Assembly (NCBI RefSeq): GCF_029278605.1
Contig: NZ_CP119573.1
Location: 1,054,001-1,118,000 of the forward strand
Length of the DNA: 64,000 nucleotides
Direction: 5' to 3'
Source of the DNA: Cupriavidus sp. WKF15
GTDB lineage: Bacteria > Pseudomonadota > Gammaproteobacteria > Burkholderiales > Burkholderiaceae
The position numbers and the translations under genes were made by a program. Every line of letters begins with the position of its first letter. The first letter of the stretch is position 1. Positions 7,856 to 15,774 of this stretch are shown here, in pieces. The notes beneath the pieces were generated by a model. That model was not told where the DNA came from and ran no database searches. It worked only from the letters and a program-made list of their open reading frames with translations.

Positions 7856-8914
7856 TCACCTGCCGTATAAACGTAGGCCGGACGCGCATTTTTGCGCTTC
7901 CTCCCAGAGGCGCTGCGTTAGAAGCCCCGCATCTTCCTCACGCGCCATTGCCGCCGCTTCGCCCGCCCAGAGGATCGAAAAATCACTGTATCCGCCTTTT
8001 TCGTACGCGAAGCGAAGCGGATCGACTGCACCGGTTGCCAGTGGAAACGTTGGTGCTGCTGCGCTCATCGGCCCTTGCTCGCGCATGAAGCGCGTCAACA
8101 ATCCACGTGCCGGGCGACCCGTGTAAAGATTGGTCAGCCGCGTCATGTCGTCACGCGCAGAGCGCAAGGCTGCGCGGTGAATGCCGGACCTGCCAGCCTG
8201 AGGCGTCATCAAGTAGGCCGTTCCTAACTGCACTGCACTCGCACCAAGAGCAAAGGCTGCCGCAATCCCCCTGCCGTCCGCAATCGCGCCGGCTGCGATA
8301 ACAGGGACACCCACTGCGTCCACAACCTGCGGTAGCAGCGCAAATAACCCGGGCTGCGCGTTGATGTCGGTGGTGAGGAACATGCCTCGATGGCCGCCGG
8401 CCTCTGCGCCCTGCGCGATGATGGCGTCGACACCGCGACTCTCAAGCCAGCGCGCCTCTTCGACCGTCGTCGCAGAAGACAGAATCATTGCACCGGTATC
8501 CCTTGCCCGCGCAAGCAAGCGCTCGTCGGGGAGCCCGAAATGGAAGCTGATCACAGGTGGACGGCATTCTTCGATGACTTCGCACATCGACTCGTCGAAA
8601 GGCGCTCTGCCAGGTCCTCTTTGGGCAGCCGACAGACCGAGACCGACTTCCCTGTAATAGGGCGCGAGCAATTCGAGCCATTTCGCGTCACTCTCCTCAT
8701 CCTGGCTCGGCGAGACGTGGCAGAAGAAATTGACATTGAACGGCGCCGACGTTTCCGCGCGAATTAAAGCGATCTGTTCGCGTAGTTGCGCCGGAGTGAG
8801 CGCTGCACAAGCAAGGGAACCCAAGCCACCCGCCTCGCTGACGGCAATAGTGAGAGGGCTCAGAGAACCGACCATCGGAGCTTGAATAAGAGGAATGCGG
8901 GAAGAGAGCTTCAT
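7856..8914 (-). CDS. nitronate monooxygenase family (2-nitropropane dioxygenase-like) flavoprotein
   Basis: This 352-aa FMN-dependent TIM-barrel enzyme has the N-terminal 'IPLIQAPMVG', the catalytic-His/FMN segment 'IIAQGAEAGGHRG' (~residues 170-182) and the phosphate-binding 'IAAGAIADGRGIAAAFALGA'. Family members oxidise alkyl nitronates such as propionate-3-nitronate; some act as enoyl reductases. It is the distal gene of a minus-strand group with a VOC protein and a tautomerase-like protein, 18 bp from the VOC gene, which suggests one catabolic or detoxification unit. The true substrate is unknown. Confidence 0.9.
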   Translation of the reverse strand: MKLSSRIPLIQAPMVGSLSPLTIAVSEAGGLGSLACAALTPAQLREQIALIRAETSAPFNVNFFCHVSPSQDEESDAKWLELLAPYYREVGLGLSAAQRGPGRAPFDESMCEVIEECRPPVISFHFGLPDERLLARARDTGAMILSSATTVEEARWLESRGVDAIIAQGAEAGGHRGMFLTTDINAQPGLFALLPQVVDAVGVPVIAAGAIADGRGIAAAFALGASAVQLGTAYLMTPQAGRSGIHRAALRSARDDMTRLTNLYTGRPARGLLTRFMREQGPMSAAAPTFPLATGAVDPLRFAYEKGGYSDFSILWAGEAAAMAREEDAGLLTQRLWEEAQKCASGLRLYGR

Positions 8915-8932
8915 TGTTGTTAGCGTGCGCGA

Positions 8933-9361
8933 TCACGGGAGTCTGTTTTCTGCTGCTGCAGCGTGACATACTGTCTCAACGCGGTTGCCGGCTGGGTCAA
9001 CCAGGAACGCTGCATAGTAGTGAGGGTGGTAATGAAGCCTTAAGCCGGGATTCCCGTCTGAGTTCCCGCCCGCCGCGAGTCCTGCATAGAAAAAAGCATC
9101 CACATGCTCACGAGACGGGGCCTTGAAACACCAGTGTCGTTTGTTCGACCCTATTTCTGTGGGGTCAAGATAGACTGCTAAGAAGGTCGATGCCGTATCT
9201 TGCGCAGAGCAACGCTCGCCGTAACCGAGTGCAGCGGGTCGGTCATAGACCTTGCATGCACCCAATGCTGTCATGATGGCATCGTAGAAGCGCCGCGCTT
9301 CCTGAATATTCGGAACACCGATGGACACATGATCAAGTAATTGCATCGTATGTACTCTCAT
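8933..9361 (-). CDS. VOC-superfamily (glyoxalase/dioxygenase fold) protein
   Basis: This protein of about 142 aa has a single vicinal-oxygen-chelate module. It begins 'LLDHVSIGVPNIQEARRFYDA', where the first metal-ligand His normally sits, and ends 'HYYAAFLVDPAGNRVETVCH' with the C-terminal Glu ligand. An alternative start is the internal ATG at 9346 (MQLLDHV), closer to the family start. Members include glyoxalases, resistance proteins and ring-cleavage enzymes. It lies between the nitronate monooxygenase gene (18 bp) and the tautomerase-like gene (48 bp) on the same strand. Confidence 0.88.
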   Translation of the reverse strand: MRVHTMQLLDHVSIGVPNIQEARRFYDAIMTALGACKVYDRPAALGYGERCSAQDTASTFLAVYLDPTEIGSNKRHWCFKAPSREHVDAFFYAGLAAGGNSDGNPGLRLHYHPHYYAAFLVDPAGNRVETVCHAAAAENRLP

Positions 9362-9409
9362 TGAACTCGCGCCAAAGGCATGGATCGCTGCTTGTTCACC
9401 GTGGAGTTG

Positions 9410-9946
9410 CTATTCCTTGGCTGCTCCAAAACATGCTGCATCCAGAGCGGCTTCCAGCATCCTCCGCGCGTCGTCGCGCCGCTTGCCTGCGAGGCGCTCG
9501 GATCCGACGCTCCGTTGCTCAGGGTCATCGACGAGCATTGCATGAATGTCGGCTACCGTCCGAATGCCCCCGCGACTGCCCCATTGGCCCTCCGGAATCT
9601 CCGTAGGGAAAACCCAGACGCGCATTGCAACGTCCTCGAACGCGCCATTTTCAGCACGAGCCACGGCCTCTGTGATTGCCCTAACGAGTTTCTTGCGCGA
9701 CTCGTCGGTGTATTGCCCCTCAGGCACGGTAGGAATGATCCGGTAACGCGGCAACTTCGATAGCTCTCCACCAACGTACACGGCCTCAGGCCGATGAAGA
9801 TTGAGCACGGTGACGCTCTGCGCAATCCGGTTGTCACGATCGTAGCCTTCCGCTTCGATCAGGATGTTCGACAGTTCCTTGAATAGGCGGGCCTCCGCGT
9901 GCGGGGTCAGGGCATCTGCAGGGATCAGCACGTCGATCATTGGCAT
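9410..9946 (-). CDS. tautomerase-superfamily-like protein
   Basis: This 178-aa protein begins Met-Pro (MPMIDVLIPADAL), and Pro-2 would become the catalytic N-terminal proline of the 4-oxalocrotonate tautomerase superfamily. The middle 'YTDESRKKLVRAITEAVARA' resembles the conserved helix of a second beta-alpha-beta unit, so it looks like a fused two-unit member. First gene of a minus-strand trio with a VOC protein and a nitronate monooxygenase. The intergenic region facing the GlxA-type regulator (9947-10050) contains repeated TGGCA half-sites. Confidence 0.75.
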   Translation of the reverse strand: MPMIDVLIPADALTPHAEARLFKELSNILIEAEGYDRDNRIAQSVTVLNLHRPEAVYVGGELSKLPRYRIIPTVPEGQYTDESRKKLVRAITEAVARAENGAFEDVAMRVWVFPTEIPEGQWGSRGGIRTVADIHAMLVDDPEQRSVGSERLAGKRRDDARRMLEAALDAACFGAAKE

Positions 9947-10011
9947 CGTATTTCTCTCTAATCAGTTGTGTTGATGACGCGATCTTCAGGGTTTACCGGG
10001 CACAACGGGAG

Positions 10012-10037
10012 TGGCAGAATTGCCATTCTTTATGGCA
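10012..10037. promoter_or_regulatory. candidate operator in the divergent promoter
   Basis: Three alternating half-sites are present: TGGCA (10012-10016), TGCCAT (10021-10026) and ATGGCA (10032-10037). They form two overlapping perfect inverted repeats with 4- and 5-bp spacers and roughly one helical turn of pitch. They lie between the divergent tautomerase and GlxA-type regulator genes, so they probably bind that regulator. Confidence 0.5.
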
Positions 10038-10050
10038 TATCGGACACGCG

Positions 10051-11070
10051 GTGACAACTATCCGGATCTGGGTCTATGACGGAATTCTGGCCTCTGGTGT
10101 CGCTGGGCCCATTGACGTTTTCAATGCCGTCAATCATTTGAGCGGTCACAGGTCCACACGGGAGGGCGGTCGTTCCCCAAAATTCAGTTGGCGAGTCGAG
10201 TCAATTGACGGCCAACCGGTCAAGGCCGCTTCGGGGCAGATCATTCCGGTGGATGGCAAGATCGATGGGCGCAAGCGCGCAGAAGCAATTTTGCTAACCG
10301 CTCCATTTGTCCCCGACATGGACGCTTTCCTTGCTCGCGAGGATCTGTTGAACACTCTGCGATCTGCCATACGTAGCCAGCACAAGGCCGGTGCGGTGGT
10401 CGCCGCGTATTGCACTGGTAACTATCTGCTTGCTGAAGCCGGGTTGCTCGACGGCCGCGTTGCAACAACACACTGGGAGAAGTCCGCTGACTTCGCACGG
10501 CGTTATCCGCGCGTAAGACTTCGGGTTCAGGAAGTTCTGACCATGCAGGACAGGATTATCTCGAGTGGAGCCGTGACGTCGTATCTCAATCTAGCGGTGC
10601 GGCTGGTCGAAATATTTGCTGGCGAGAAACTCGCCGCGATGACTGCAAAGACGCTATTGATCGATACGAACAGGACCGCCCAGGCTTCATATGCGAAGCT
10701 CATCGGCGAACATGGGCACGCAGACTCGCTCGTTGCGCGCGCACAGGAGCATATGGAGGCGACGCTCGAAGACGGGCTTCTGCTAAGCGAACTGGCCGCA
10801 TATCTCGCAGTCAGCGAACGAACACTGAGCCGGAGATTCAAGCAGGCCGTAGGGGTGTCGCCGTTGGCATATCTACAGAATCTCCGCATCGAAGTCGCAA
10901 AGGCATTGCTTGAGTCACGACCAATTGGTGTTGACCTGGTTAGCCAGCGCGTTGGGTACGGCGACGTGAGTACCTTTCGACAACTGTTCAAGCGTAAAAC
11001 CGGACTCTCGCCCCGGGAATATCAACTCCGGTTTGCGCGTACCTCCAGTCCGGTCCACGCATGTAGCTGA
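10051..11070 (+). CDS. GlxA-type transcriptional regulator (DJ-1/PfpI-like domain plus AraC HTH)
   Basis: The 339-aa product has an N-terminal class-I glutamine-amidotransferase-like (DJ-1) domain with 'IWVYDGILASGVAGPIDVF' and the nucleophile-elbow-like 'VVAAYCTGNYLLAEAGLLDG'. A C-terminal AraC double helix-turn-helix follows ('LSELAAYLAVSERTLSRRFK', 'DVSTFRQLFKRKTGLSPREY'). The GTG at 10051 is chosen; the open frame upstream to 9940 would overlap the divergent tautomerase gene and is not conserved in style. Regulators of this type activate catabolic genes and probably control the neighbouring nitronate monooxygenase cluster. Confidence 0.88.
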   Translation: MTTIRIWVYDGILASGVAGPIDVFNAVNHLSGHRSTREGGRSPKFSWRVESIDGQPVKAASGQIIPVDGKIDGRKRAEAILLTAPFVPDMDAFLAREDLLNTLRSAIRSQHKAGAVVAAYCTGNYLLAEAGLLDGRVATTHWEKSADFARRYPRVRLRVQEVLTMQDRIISSGAVTSYLNLAVRLVEIFAGEKLAAMTAKTLLIDTNRTAQASYAKLIGEHGHADSLVARAQEHMEATLEDGLLLSELAAYLAVSERTLSRRFKQAVGVSPLAYLQNLRIEVAKALLESRPIGVDLVSQRVGYGDVSTFRQLFKRKTGLSPREYQLRFARTSSPVHACS

Positions 11071-11119
11071 AGGTCGCATTCCGGTTCGAAGCCCGGAGTA
11101 TGCGGAAACCTGGCCATGA

Positions 11120-11250
11120 AAGTCGATCACCGTGGTTGTGCCATTTCCGGCTGGCGGCGGTGCCGATCTGGTGGTTCGCTCTGGCGCTATTACATCAAGG
11201 CACACAAGATTGCCGCCATTGCCGTGACCGGACCACGGAAGCTGCTGTGA
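11120..11250 (+). pseudogene. relic of a Bug/TctC-type tripartite tricarboxylate receptor gene
   Basis: Two fragments of a Bug solute receptor are recognisable in different frames. The N-terminal signature SITVVVPFPAGGGADLVVR lies at 11123-11179. About 3 bp further, in another frame, comes a mid-protein piece 'YYIKAHKIAAIAVTGPRK' (11188-11241), which matches the 'IKAGKLRALAVTGPKR' segment of the family. About 150 codons between them are missing, stops close both frames (11117-11119 and 11248-11250) and no start is present. A deletion has joined the ends of a dead gene. Confidence 0.7.
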
Positions 11251-11489
11251 GCGTCAACGACGGTTTGAGATAACTAATTGATCTGTAAGCGGTTTCCACG
11301 ATTGTGACGTCCAGCACAGTTGTTCATAGGGAACCGTTTGGACCATCTGCACTCCATCGCACCGCGCACCATCGCGGCGCACGATGCCCGCTTTGCGGGC
11401 CGCCAGGCAATTCAGGGTGATGTTCGCGCCCCTCTTTGGTTACAAATCTTGCATACAAGCATGGCATACCACTTGCTCATGTGGTTGCC
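11251..11489. other. intergenic region, little content
   Basis: Between the Bug relic and the GntR gene there is no coding signal. A small perfect hairpin (CCCGC-TTT-GCGGG, near 11389-11401) and the possible GntR operator at 11448-11459 are the only elements seen. Confidence 0.45.
11448..11459. promoter_or_regulatory. candidate GntR/FCD operator
   Basis: CTTGCATACAAG is an inverted repeat (CTTG-N4-CAAG) resembling the TTGTATACAA-like operators of FCD-subfamily GntR proteins. It lies about 30 bp upstream of the GTG start of the FCD regulator gene, consistent with autoregulation. Confidence 0.4.
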
Positions 11490-12254
11490 GTGAACGCTAC
11501 GACTGAAAACTCCCCTGCTGACATTGCCAATCGCATCACGGAGGCAATGCTTGGCCAGAAGCTGCTCCCCGGCTCCCGCCTTGGCGAGCAGGAACTTGCC
11601 ACGTTGTTTGGCGTGAGCCGGACGCTGGTGCGTGAAGCATTGTCGCGGCTGGCGGCGCGCGGCATGGTAACCGTCAGCGCGCGACGCGGCTGGTTCCTGG
11701 TGGAACCCGGCACTGACGACATCCGCTCGGCGTTCGACGCCCGCCGCATTATCGAAACCGGGTTGCTGCGCGAAGTCAGCCCGGATCGGCCGGCGAGTGC
11801 GCAGGCTATTCATTCGCTCAAGGTTCATATCGCGCGCGAAAAGGCCGCGCTCCATGGCGACGACGCCAGCATGCGCAGCTTCCTGCTGGGCGATTTTCAC
11901 GTTTGCCTGTGCGCATCATTGGGGTATGGCCTGCTGGTGGATACGCTGCGTGACCTGACCGCGCGTACGACGCTGGTGGCCAGTCGCAACCAGTCCGCCG
12001 CCGATGCCGGCCGCTCATGCGGCCAGCACGAAGACATCGTCAATGCGCTTGCGCAAGGCGATGGCGCGCTGGCCGCGCGGCTGATGGCCGAACACCTTGG
12101 CGAGGTGCATACGAGTCTCGATGCCGTTGGCCCTGCCGATCCGCTCGCACACCTGCGCCGCGCGCTGGCACCCGTCGATTCGGCACGCGTTCCGCATTCC
12201 GCATCACCCGCCGCGGAAGTTTCCGCGGATCACCCATTCCCATCCCGAACCTGA
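11490..12254 (+). CDS. GntR-family regulator, FCD (FadR/VanR-like) subfamily
   Basis: This protein of about 254 aa has an N-terminal winged HTH ('LPGSRLGEQELATLFGVSRTLVREALSRL' region, residues ~20-65) and a helical FCD effector domain (~residues 85-220) with the conserved 'AFDARRIIETGLLR' and C-terminal 'HEDIVNALAQGD'. No good SD precedes any start. GTG 11490 is used; TTG 11436 and GTG 11481 are in-frame alternatives. It sits immediately upstream of an amino-acid ABC transporter on the same strand (12 bp to the binding-protein gene) and probably controls it in response to its substrate. Confidence 0.88.
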   Translation: MNATTENSPADIANRITEAMLGQKLLPGSRLGEQELATLFGVSRTLVREALSRLAARGMVTVSARRGWFLVEPGTDDIRSAFDARRIIETGLLREVSPDRPASAQAIHSLKVHIAREKAALHGDDASMRSFLLGDFHVCLCASLGYGLLVDTLRDLTARTTLVASRNQSAADAGRSCGQHEDIVNALAQGDGALAARLMAEHLGEVHTSLDAVGPADPLAHLRRALAPVDSARVPHSASPAAEVSADHPFPSRT

Positions 12255-12265
12255 GGAAACACGCG

Positions 12266-13072
12266 ATGTTCCATGCCCTGTCCCAATCCAAGTTGTCCCG
12301 TCGCGGCCTGATGTGTGCACTGCTGGCCGGTTTTTGTGCGGCTGTGCTACCGGCGCAGGCCGATACGCTCGCCGACATCACCAAGGCCGGCGTACTGCGC
12401 GTGGCCGTGCCGCAGGATTTCCCGCCGTTCGGCTCGGTGGGGGCCGATATGGCTCCGCAGGGTCTCGATATCGACGTGGCCGCGCTGGTGGCAAAGAAGA
12501 TGGGTGTAAAGCTGCAGCTGGTGCCGGTGACCAGCACCAACCGTGTGCCGTATCTGCAGACGCGCAAGGTAGACCTGGTGATTTCGAGCATGGGAAAGAA
12601 TCCCGAGCGCGAGAAGGTGGTCGATTTCTCTGAGGCCTATGCGCCGTTCTTCAACGGCGTGTTCGGGCCGGCGGATCTTGCCGTAAAAAGCGCGGCCGAT
12701 CTGGCGGGCAAGACCGTTGGCGTCACGCGCGGTGCCGTGGAAGACCTGGAACTGAGCAAGATCGCGCCGGCCAGCGCGAACATCAAGCGCTATGAAGACA
12801 ACAACGCCACGATCTCGGCCTTCCTGTCGGGGCAGGTGCAACTGATTGCTACCGGCAACGTGGTGGCCTCGGCGCTGATCGCCAAGCATCCGCCCAAGGC
12901 GCCCGAGACCAAGTTCCTGATCAAGAATTCACCGTGCTTCATCGGCATGAACAAGGGCGAAAAGGCGCTGCAGGACAAGGTCAATGCCATCCTGGCCGAA
13001 GCCAAGAAGGATGGCTCCCTGAACACGCTGTCGATCAAGTGGCTGCTGCGTCCGCTACCGGCGCAGCTCTGA
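12266..13072 (+). CDS. amino-acid ABC transporter, periplasmic substrate-binding protein
   Basis: This 268-aa family-3 solute-binding protein has a signal peptide with core 'GLMCALLAGFCAAVLPAQA' and a mature domain starting 'DTLADITKAGVLRVAVPQDFPPFG'. Signature 'DLVISSMGKNPEREKVVDFSEAY' lies near residue 105. ATG 12266 has TGAGGA 8 bases upstream; the long upstream extension of the frame overlaps the regulator gene and is spurious. First structural gene of the transporter operon, followed by two permeases and an ATPase. Ligand class is polar amino acids; the exact ligand is unknown. Confidence 0.93.
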   Translation: MFHALSQSKLSRRGLMCALLAGFCAAVLPAQADTLADITKAGVLRVAVPQDFPPFGSVGADMAPQGLDIDVAALVAKKMGVKLQLVPVTSTNRVPYLQTRKVDLVISSMGKNPEREKVVDFSEAYAPFFNGVFGPADLAVKSAADLAGKTVGVTRGAVEDLELSKIAPASANIKRYEDNNATISAFLSGQVQLIATGNVVASALIAKHPPKAPETKFLIKNSPCFIGMNKGEKALQDKVNAILAEAKKDGSLNTLSIKWLLRPLPAQL

Positions 13073-13094
13073 CGCGTACCGTCCGGAAGCAAGC

Positions 13095-13763
13095 ATGGCT
13101 TACTCGTTCGAATTCGTGTCGGTGCTGGATTACACCGACGTGTTGCTGAAAGGCATTGCGGTCACGGCGCAGCTCACGCTGACGGGCGGCGTGCTTGGCG
13201 TGGCCGTTGCGGTGGCTGGTGCCTGGGCCAAGACCCAGGGCCCCGCCTGGCTGCGCGCGATGGTCAGCACCTATGTGGAGCTGATCCGGAATACGCCGTT
13301 CCTGATCCAGCTGTTCTTCATCTTCTTTGGTCTGCCCAGCCTGGGCGTGCACCTGCCTGAAATGGTGGCGGCATCGCTGGCGATGGTTATCAACCTGGGC
13401 GCCTACGGTACGGAGATCGTGCGCGCCGGCCTGGTGGCTACGCCGCGCGGGCAGTTCGAAGCCGGCGCCAGCCTGGCCATGTCACCGTTCCAGGTGTTCC
13501 GGCATGTGGTGCTGCGCCCCGCATTGCAGAAGATCTGGCCGGCGCTGTCGAGCCAGATTGTCATCGTGATGCTGGGGTCCGCGGTCTGTTCGCAGATCGC
13601 GGCGCAAGACCTGACCTATGCGGCCAATTTCATCCAGGGACGCAACTTCCGCGCTTTCGAGGTGTATCTGGTCAGCACCGCGATCTATCTGCTGCTCGCC
13701 ATCTTGCTGCGTCAGCTACTCCGCGGCATTGGCCGCCAGCTTTTTGCGAGGAGCGCGGGATGA
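13095..13763 (+). CDS. amino-acid ABC transporter permease (HisM/GlnP family), subunit 1
   Basis: This 222-aa inner-membrane protein has about five TM segments, the N-terminal 'LLKGIAVTAQLTLTGGVLGV' and 'YVELIRNTPFLIQLFFIFFGLP' typical of HisMQ permeases. The EAA loop ('GTEIVRAGLVATPRGQFEAG…') contacts the ATPase. It follows the binding-protein gene by 22 bp and overlaps the second permease by 4 bp (ATGA), so the complex is probably a heterodimeric permease. Confidence 0.93.
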   Translation: MAYSFEFVSVLDYTDVLLKGIAVTAQLTLTGGVLGVAVAVAGAWAKTQGPAWLRAMVSTYVELIRNTPFLIQLFFIFFGLPSLGVHLPEMVAASLAMVINLGAYGTEIVRAGLVATPRGQFEAGASLAMSPFQVFRHVVLRPALQKIWPALSSQIVIVMLGSAVCSQIAAQDLTYAANFIQGRNFRAFEVYLVSTAIYLLLAILLRQLLRGIGRQLFARSAG

Positions 13764-14416
13764 TCGAGTTTTCGTTGTGGGATATCGTCCGCAACCTGCT
13801 GCTGGCGGCGCGCTGGACGGTGCTGCTGTCATTGGTCGCGTTTGTGGGCGGTGGCATCGTTGGCCTGCTCGTGCTGTTGATGCGTACCGGCAAGCGCCCG
13901 ATGGCACGGCGTCTGACGCAGGCCTATATCGAGCTTTTCCAGGGCACGCCGCTGCTGATGCAGCTGTTTCTCGCCTTCTTCGGACTTGCGCTGTTCGGCA
14001 TCGAGGTGCCGGCGTGGCTGGCCGCCGGGGTGGCGTTGACGCTGTGGACGTCGGCCTTCCTTGCCGAAATCTGGCGCGGCTGCGTGGAAGCCATACCGCG
14101 CGGCCAGTGGGAAGCCTCAGGCAGCCTGGCCATGAACTACGTACAGCAGATGCGTCACGTGATCCTGCCGCAGGCCCTGCGGATTGCCGTGGCACCGACC
14201 GTTGGCTTTGGCGTCCAGGTCATCAAGGGCACGGCGTTGGCGTCGATCATCGGCTTCACCGAGCTGTCCAAGGCGGGCACGATGATTGTAAATGCCACAT
14301 TCCAACCCTTTACCGTATATGCCGCCGTGGCACTGATGTACTTCGCGCTGTGCTGGCCGCTTTCGCAATACAGCAAGATGCTGGAGAGGAAATTCCATGC
14401 CGCTCATCACCATTGA
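13760..14416 (+). CDS. amino-acid ABC transporter permease (HisM/GlnP family), subunit 2
   Basis: This 218-aa permease has the motif 'YIELFQGTPLLMQLFLAFFG' and the EAA-loop 'EIWRGCVEAIPRGQWEASGS' (~residues 100-120), with about five TM helices. It overlaps the preceding permease by 4 bp, and its 3' end overlaps the ATPase gene by 20 bp. That tight packing argues for one polycistronic unit with coupled translation. Confidence 0.93.
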   Translation: MIEFSLWDIVRNLLLAARWTVLLSLVAFVGGGIVGLLVLLMRTGKRPMARRLTQAYIELFQGTPLLMQLFLAFFGLALFGIEVPAWLAAGVALTLWTSAFLAEIWRGCVEAIPRGQWEASGSLAMNYVQQMRHVILPQALRIAVAPTVGFGVQVIKGTALASIIGFTELSKAGTMIVNATFQPFTVYAAVALMYFALCWPLSQYSKMLERKFHAAHHH

Positions 14417-15128
14417 TCAGGTTCGCAAGTCGTTTGGCAGTAACGAGGTCCTGAAGGGCGTATCGCTTTCCGTTGAGCCAGGCGAGGTCATCGCCATCAT
14501 CGGCAAGAGTGGCTCGGGAAAGAGCACGCTGCTGCGTTGTATCAACGGGCTGGAGAGCATTGATTCAGGTGCCATCACGGTGGCGGGCGCCCACCTGGCT
14601 GACAGCGAGCTGCAATTGCGTGCACTGCGGTTGAAGGTGGGTATGATTTTCCAGCAGTTCAATCTGTTTCCGCACCTGAGCGCCGGCCGCAACGTGATGC
14701 TGTCGCCGATGATCGTCAAGGGCGTGCCGGAGGTCCAGGCCCGTGAGCTGGCCGAGCTGAACCTGGCACGGGTCGGGCTTTCCGCGAAGTTCGATGCGTA
14801 TCCGGACCAACTGTCTGGCGGACAGCAGCAACGTGTCGCCATCGCCCGCGCGCTAGCCATGCAGCCGATCGCGCTGCTATGCGACGAGATTACGTCGGCG
14901 CTGGACCCGGAACTCGTCAACGAGGTACTGCAGGTGGTGCGGGGACTGGCCGCCGAAGGTATGACGTTGCTGATGGTGACGCATGAGATGCGCTTCGCGC
15001 GCGAGGTGTGCGATCGAGTGGTATTCATGCATCAGGGCAAGGTCCACGAGATCGGCGCGCCCGATGAAGTGTTCAGCCAGCCACAGACGCCCGAACTGCA
15101 ACAGTTCCTTGGGATGGTCGAGGCCTGA
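14397..15128 (+). CDS. amino-acid ABC transporter ATP-binding protein (GlnQ/HisP type)
   Basis: This 243-aa ATPase has Walker A '[13 protein letters not shown]' (~residue 35), the Q-loop '[12 protein letters not shown]', the ABC signature '[15 protein letters not shown]', Walker B '[14 protein letters not shown]' and the H-loop 'MLVTHEM'-like 'MVTHEMRFA'. Start ATG 14397 lies within the end of the permease gene with GGAGAGGA upstream. Last gene of the operon; a strong shared hairpin separates it from the convergent acxC gene. Confidence 0.95.
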   Translation: MPLITIDQVRKSFGSNEVLKGVSLSVEPGEVIAIIGKSGSGKSTLLRCINGLESIDSGAITVAGAHLADSELQLRALRLKVGMIFQQFNLFPHLSAGRNVMLSPMIVKGVPEVQARELAELNLARVGLSAKFDAYPDQLSGGQQQRVAIARALAMQPIALLCDEITSALDPELVNEVLQVVRGLAAEGMTLLMVTHEMRFAREVCDRVVFMHQGKVHEIGAPDEVFSQPQTPELQQFLGMVEA

Positions 15129-15198
15129 CAGGCTACGCAACAGCCCGCGCCGAGGGCTTCATCTCGCGCTGATCTGGGCCCACGTTGATCGTTAAGCC

Positions 15199-15227
15199 GC
15201 GGGGAACAGGCAGTACCTGCTCCCCGC
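15199..15227. terminator. bidirectional hairpin terminator between ABC operon and acxC
   Basis: GCGGGGA (15199-15205) pairs with TCCCCGC (15221-15227), and CAGG (15207-15210) pairs with CCTG (15216-15219) across one A/C mismatch, with a CAGTA loop. It lies midway between two convergent genes. There is no long T tract on either side, so termination may be only partly Rho-independent. Confidence 0.55.
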
Positions 15228-15241
15228 TCATCACGCGGCGA

Positions 15242-15751
15242 TCAGTCCCCGGCGCGCTCGGGGACCGGTAGCTGTACCCACTCCTTATAGAAGGCCTCGA
15301 TGTCCGGCTCGAAGTCATGGATCACCGGATACCATGGCGTGGGCGCCTCGACGTCGTGCATGGTGCCGCAGGCCGGGCAGTAGTACTCGCGATATACCTG
15401 CCACTGGGTGTCCGGGGCCATCAGCTTGGGGTAGACCTCCGTCATTGCTTCCTCGGTGTCGCGCACGTAGATCGAGGCATGCAGCTTCCAGTTCTCGCGG
15501 TAGTCGCAGAACTCGTGGCCGCAGTCGCACTTGACCACCCACTTCTTGCTCGCGGCCGATTGCACGATAAACATGTGCGGGCCAAGCGGGAGCACGATGC
15601 GGTCCGGGAAGCTCACCTTGGCTTGCAGGGCCGCCAGGTACTGCTCGAAGCGGCTGTCATCCTTGGGCATCGAGAGCATGCGGAAGGTGGTTTCCCAGTC
15701 CAGGGAACCTTCGACGAGGTGGGCAACCTGTTCATTGGTGTAGGCAGACAT
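15242..15751 (-). CDS. acxC: acetone carboxylase, gamma subunit
   Basis: This 169-aa small subunit of the alpha2-beta2-gamma2 acetone carboxylase is recognisable from the zinc-ribbon-like cysteines 'CDCGHEFC' (~residues 75-82) and 'YYCPACGTMHDVEAPTPWYP' (~residues 124-143), and from the family N-terminus 'MSAYTNEQVAHLVEGSLDW'. The complex performs ATP-dependent carboxylation of acetone to acetoacetate. It is the last gene of acxABC, 23 bp after acxB. A GGAGCTGAAC site precedes its ATG. Confidence 0.93.
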   Translation of the reverse strand: MSAYTNEQVAHLVEGSLDWETTFRMLSMPKDDSRFEQYLAALQAKVSFPDRIVLPLGPHMFIVQSAASKKWVVKCDCGHEFCDYRENWKLHASIYVRDTEEAMTEVYPKLMAPDTQWQVYREYYCPACGTMHDVEAPTPWYPVIHDFEPDIEAFYKEWVQLPVPERAGD

Positions 15752-15774
15752 TGTTCAGCTCCTGGATTCGGTGA

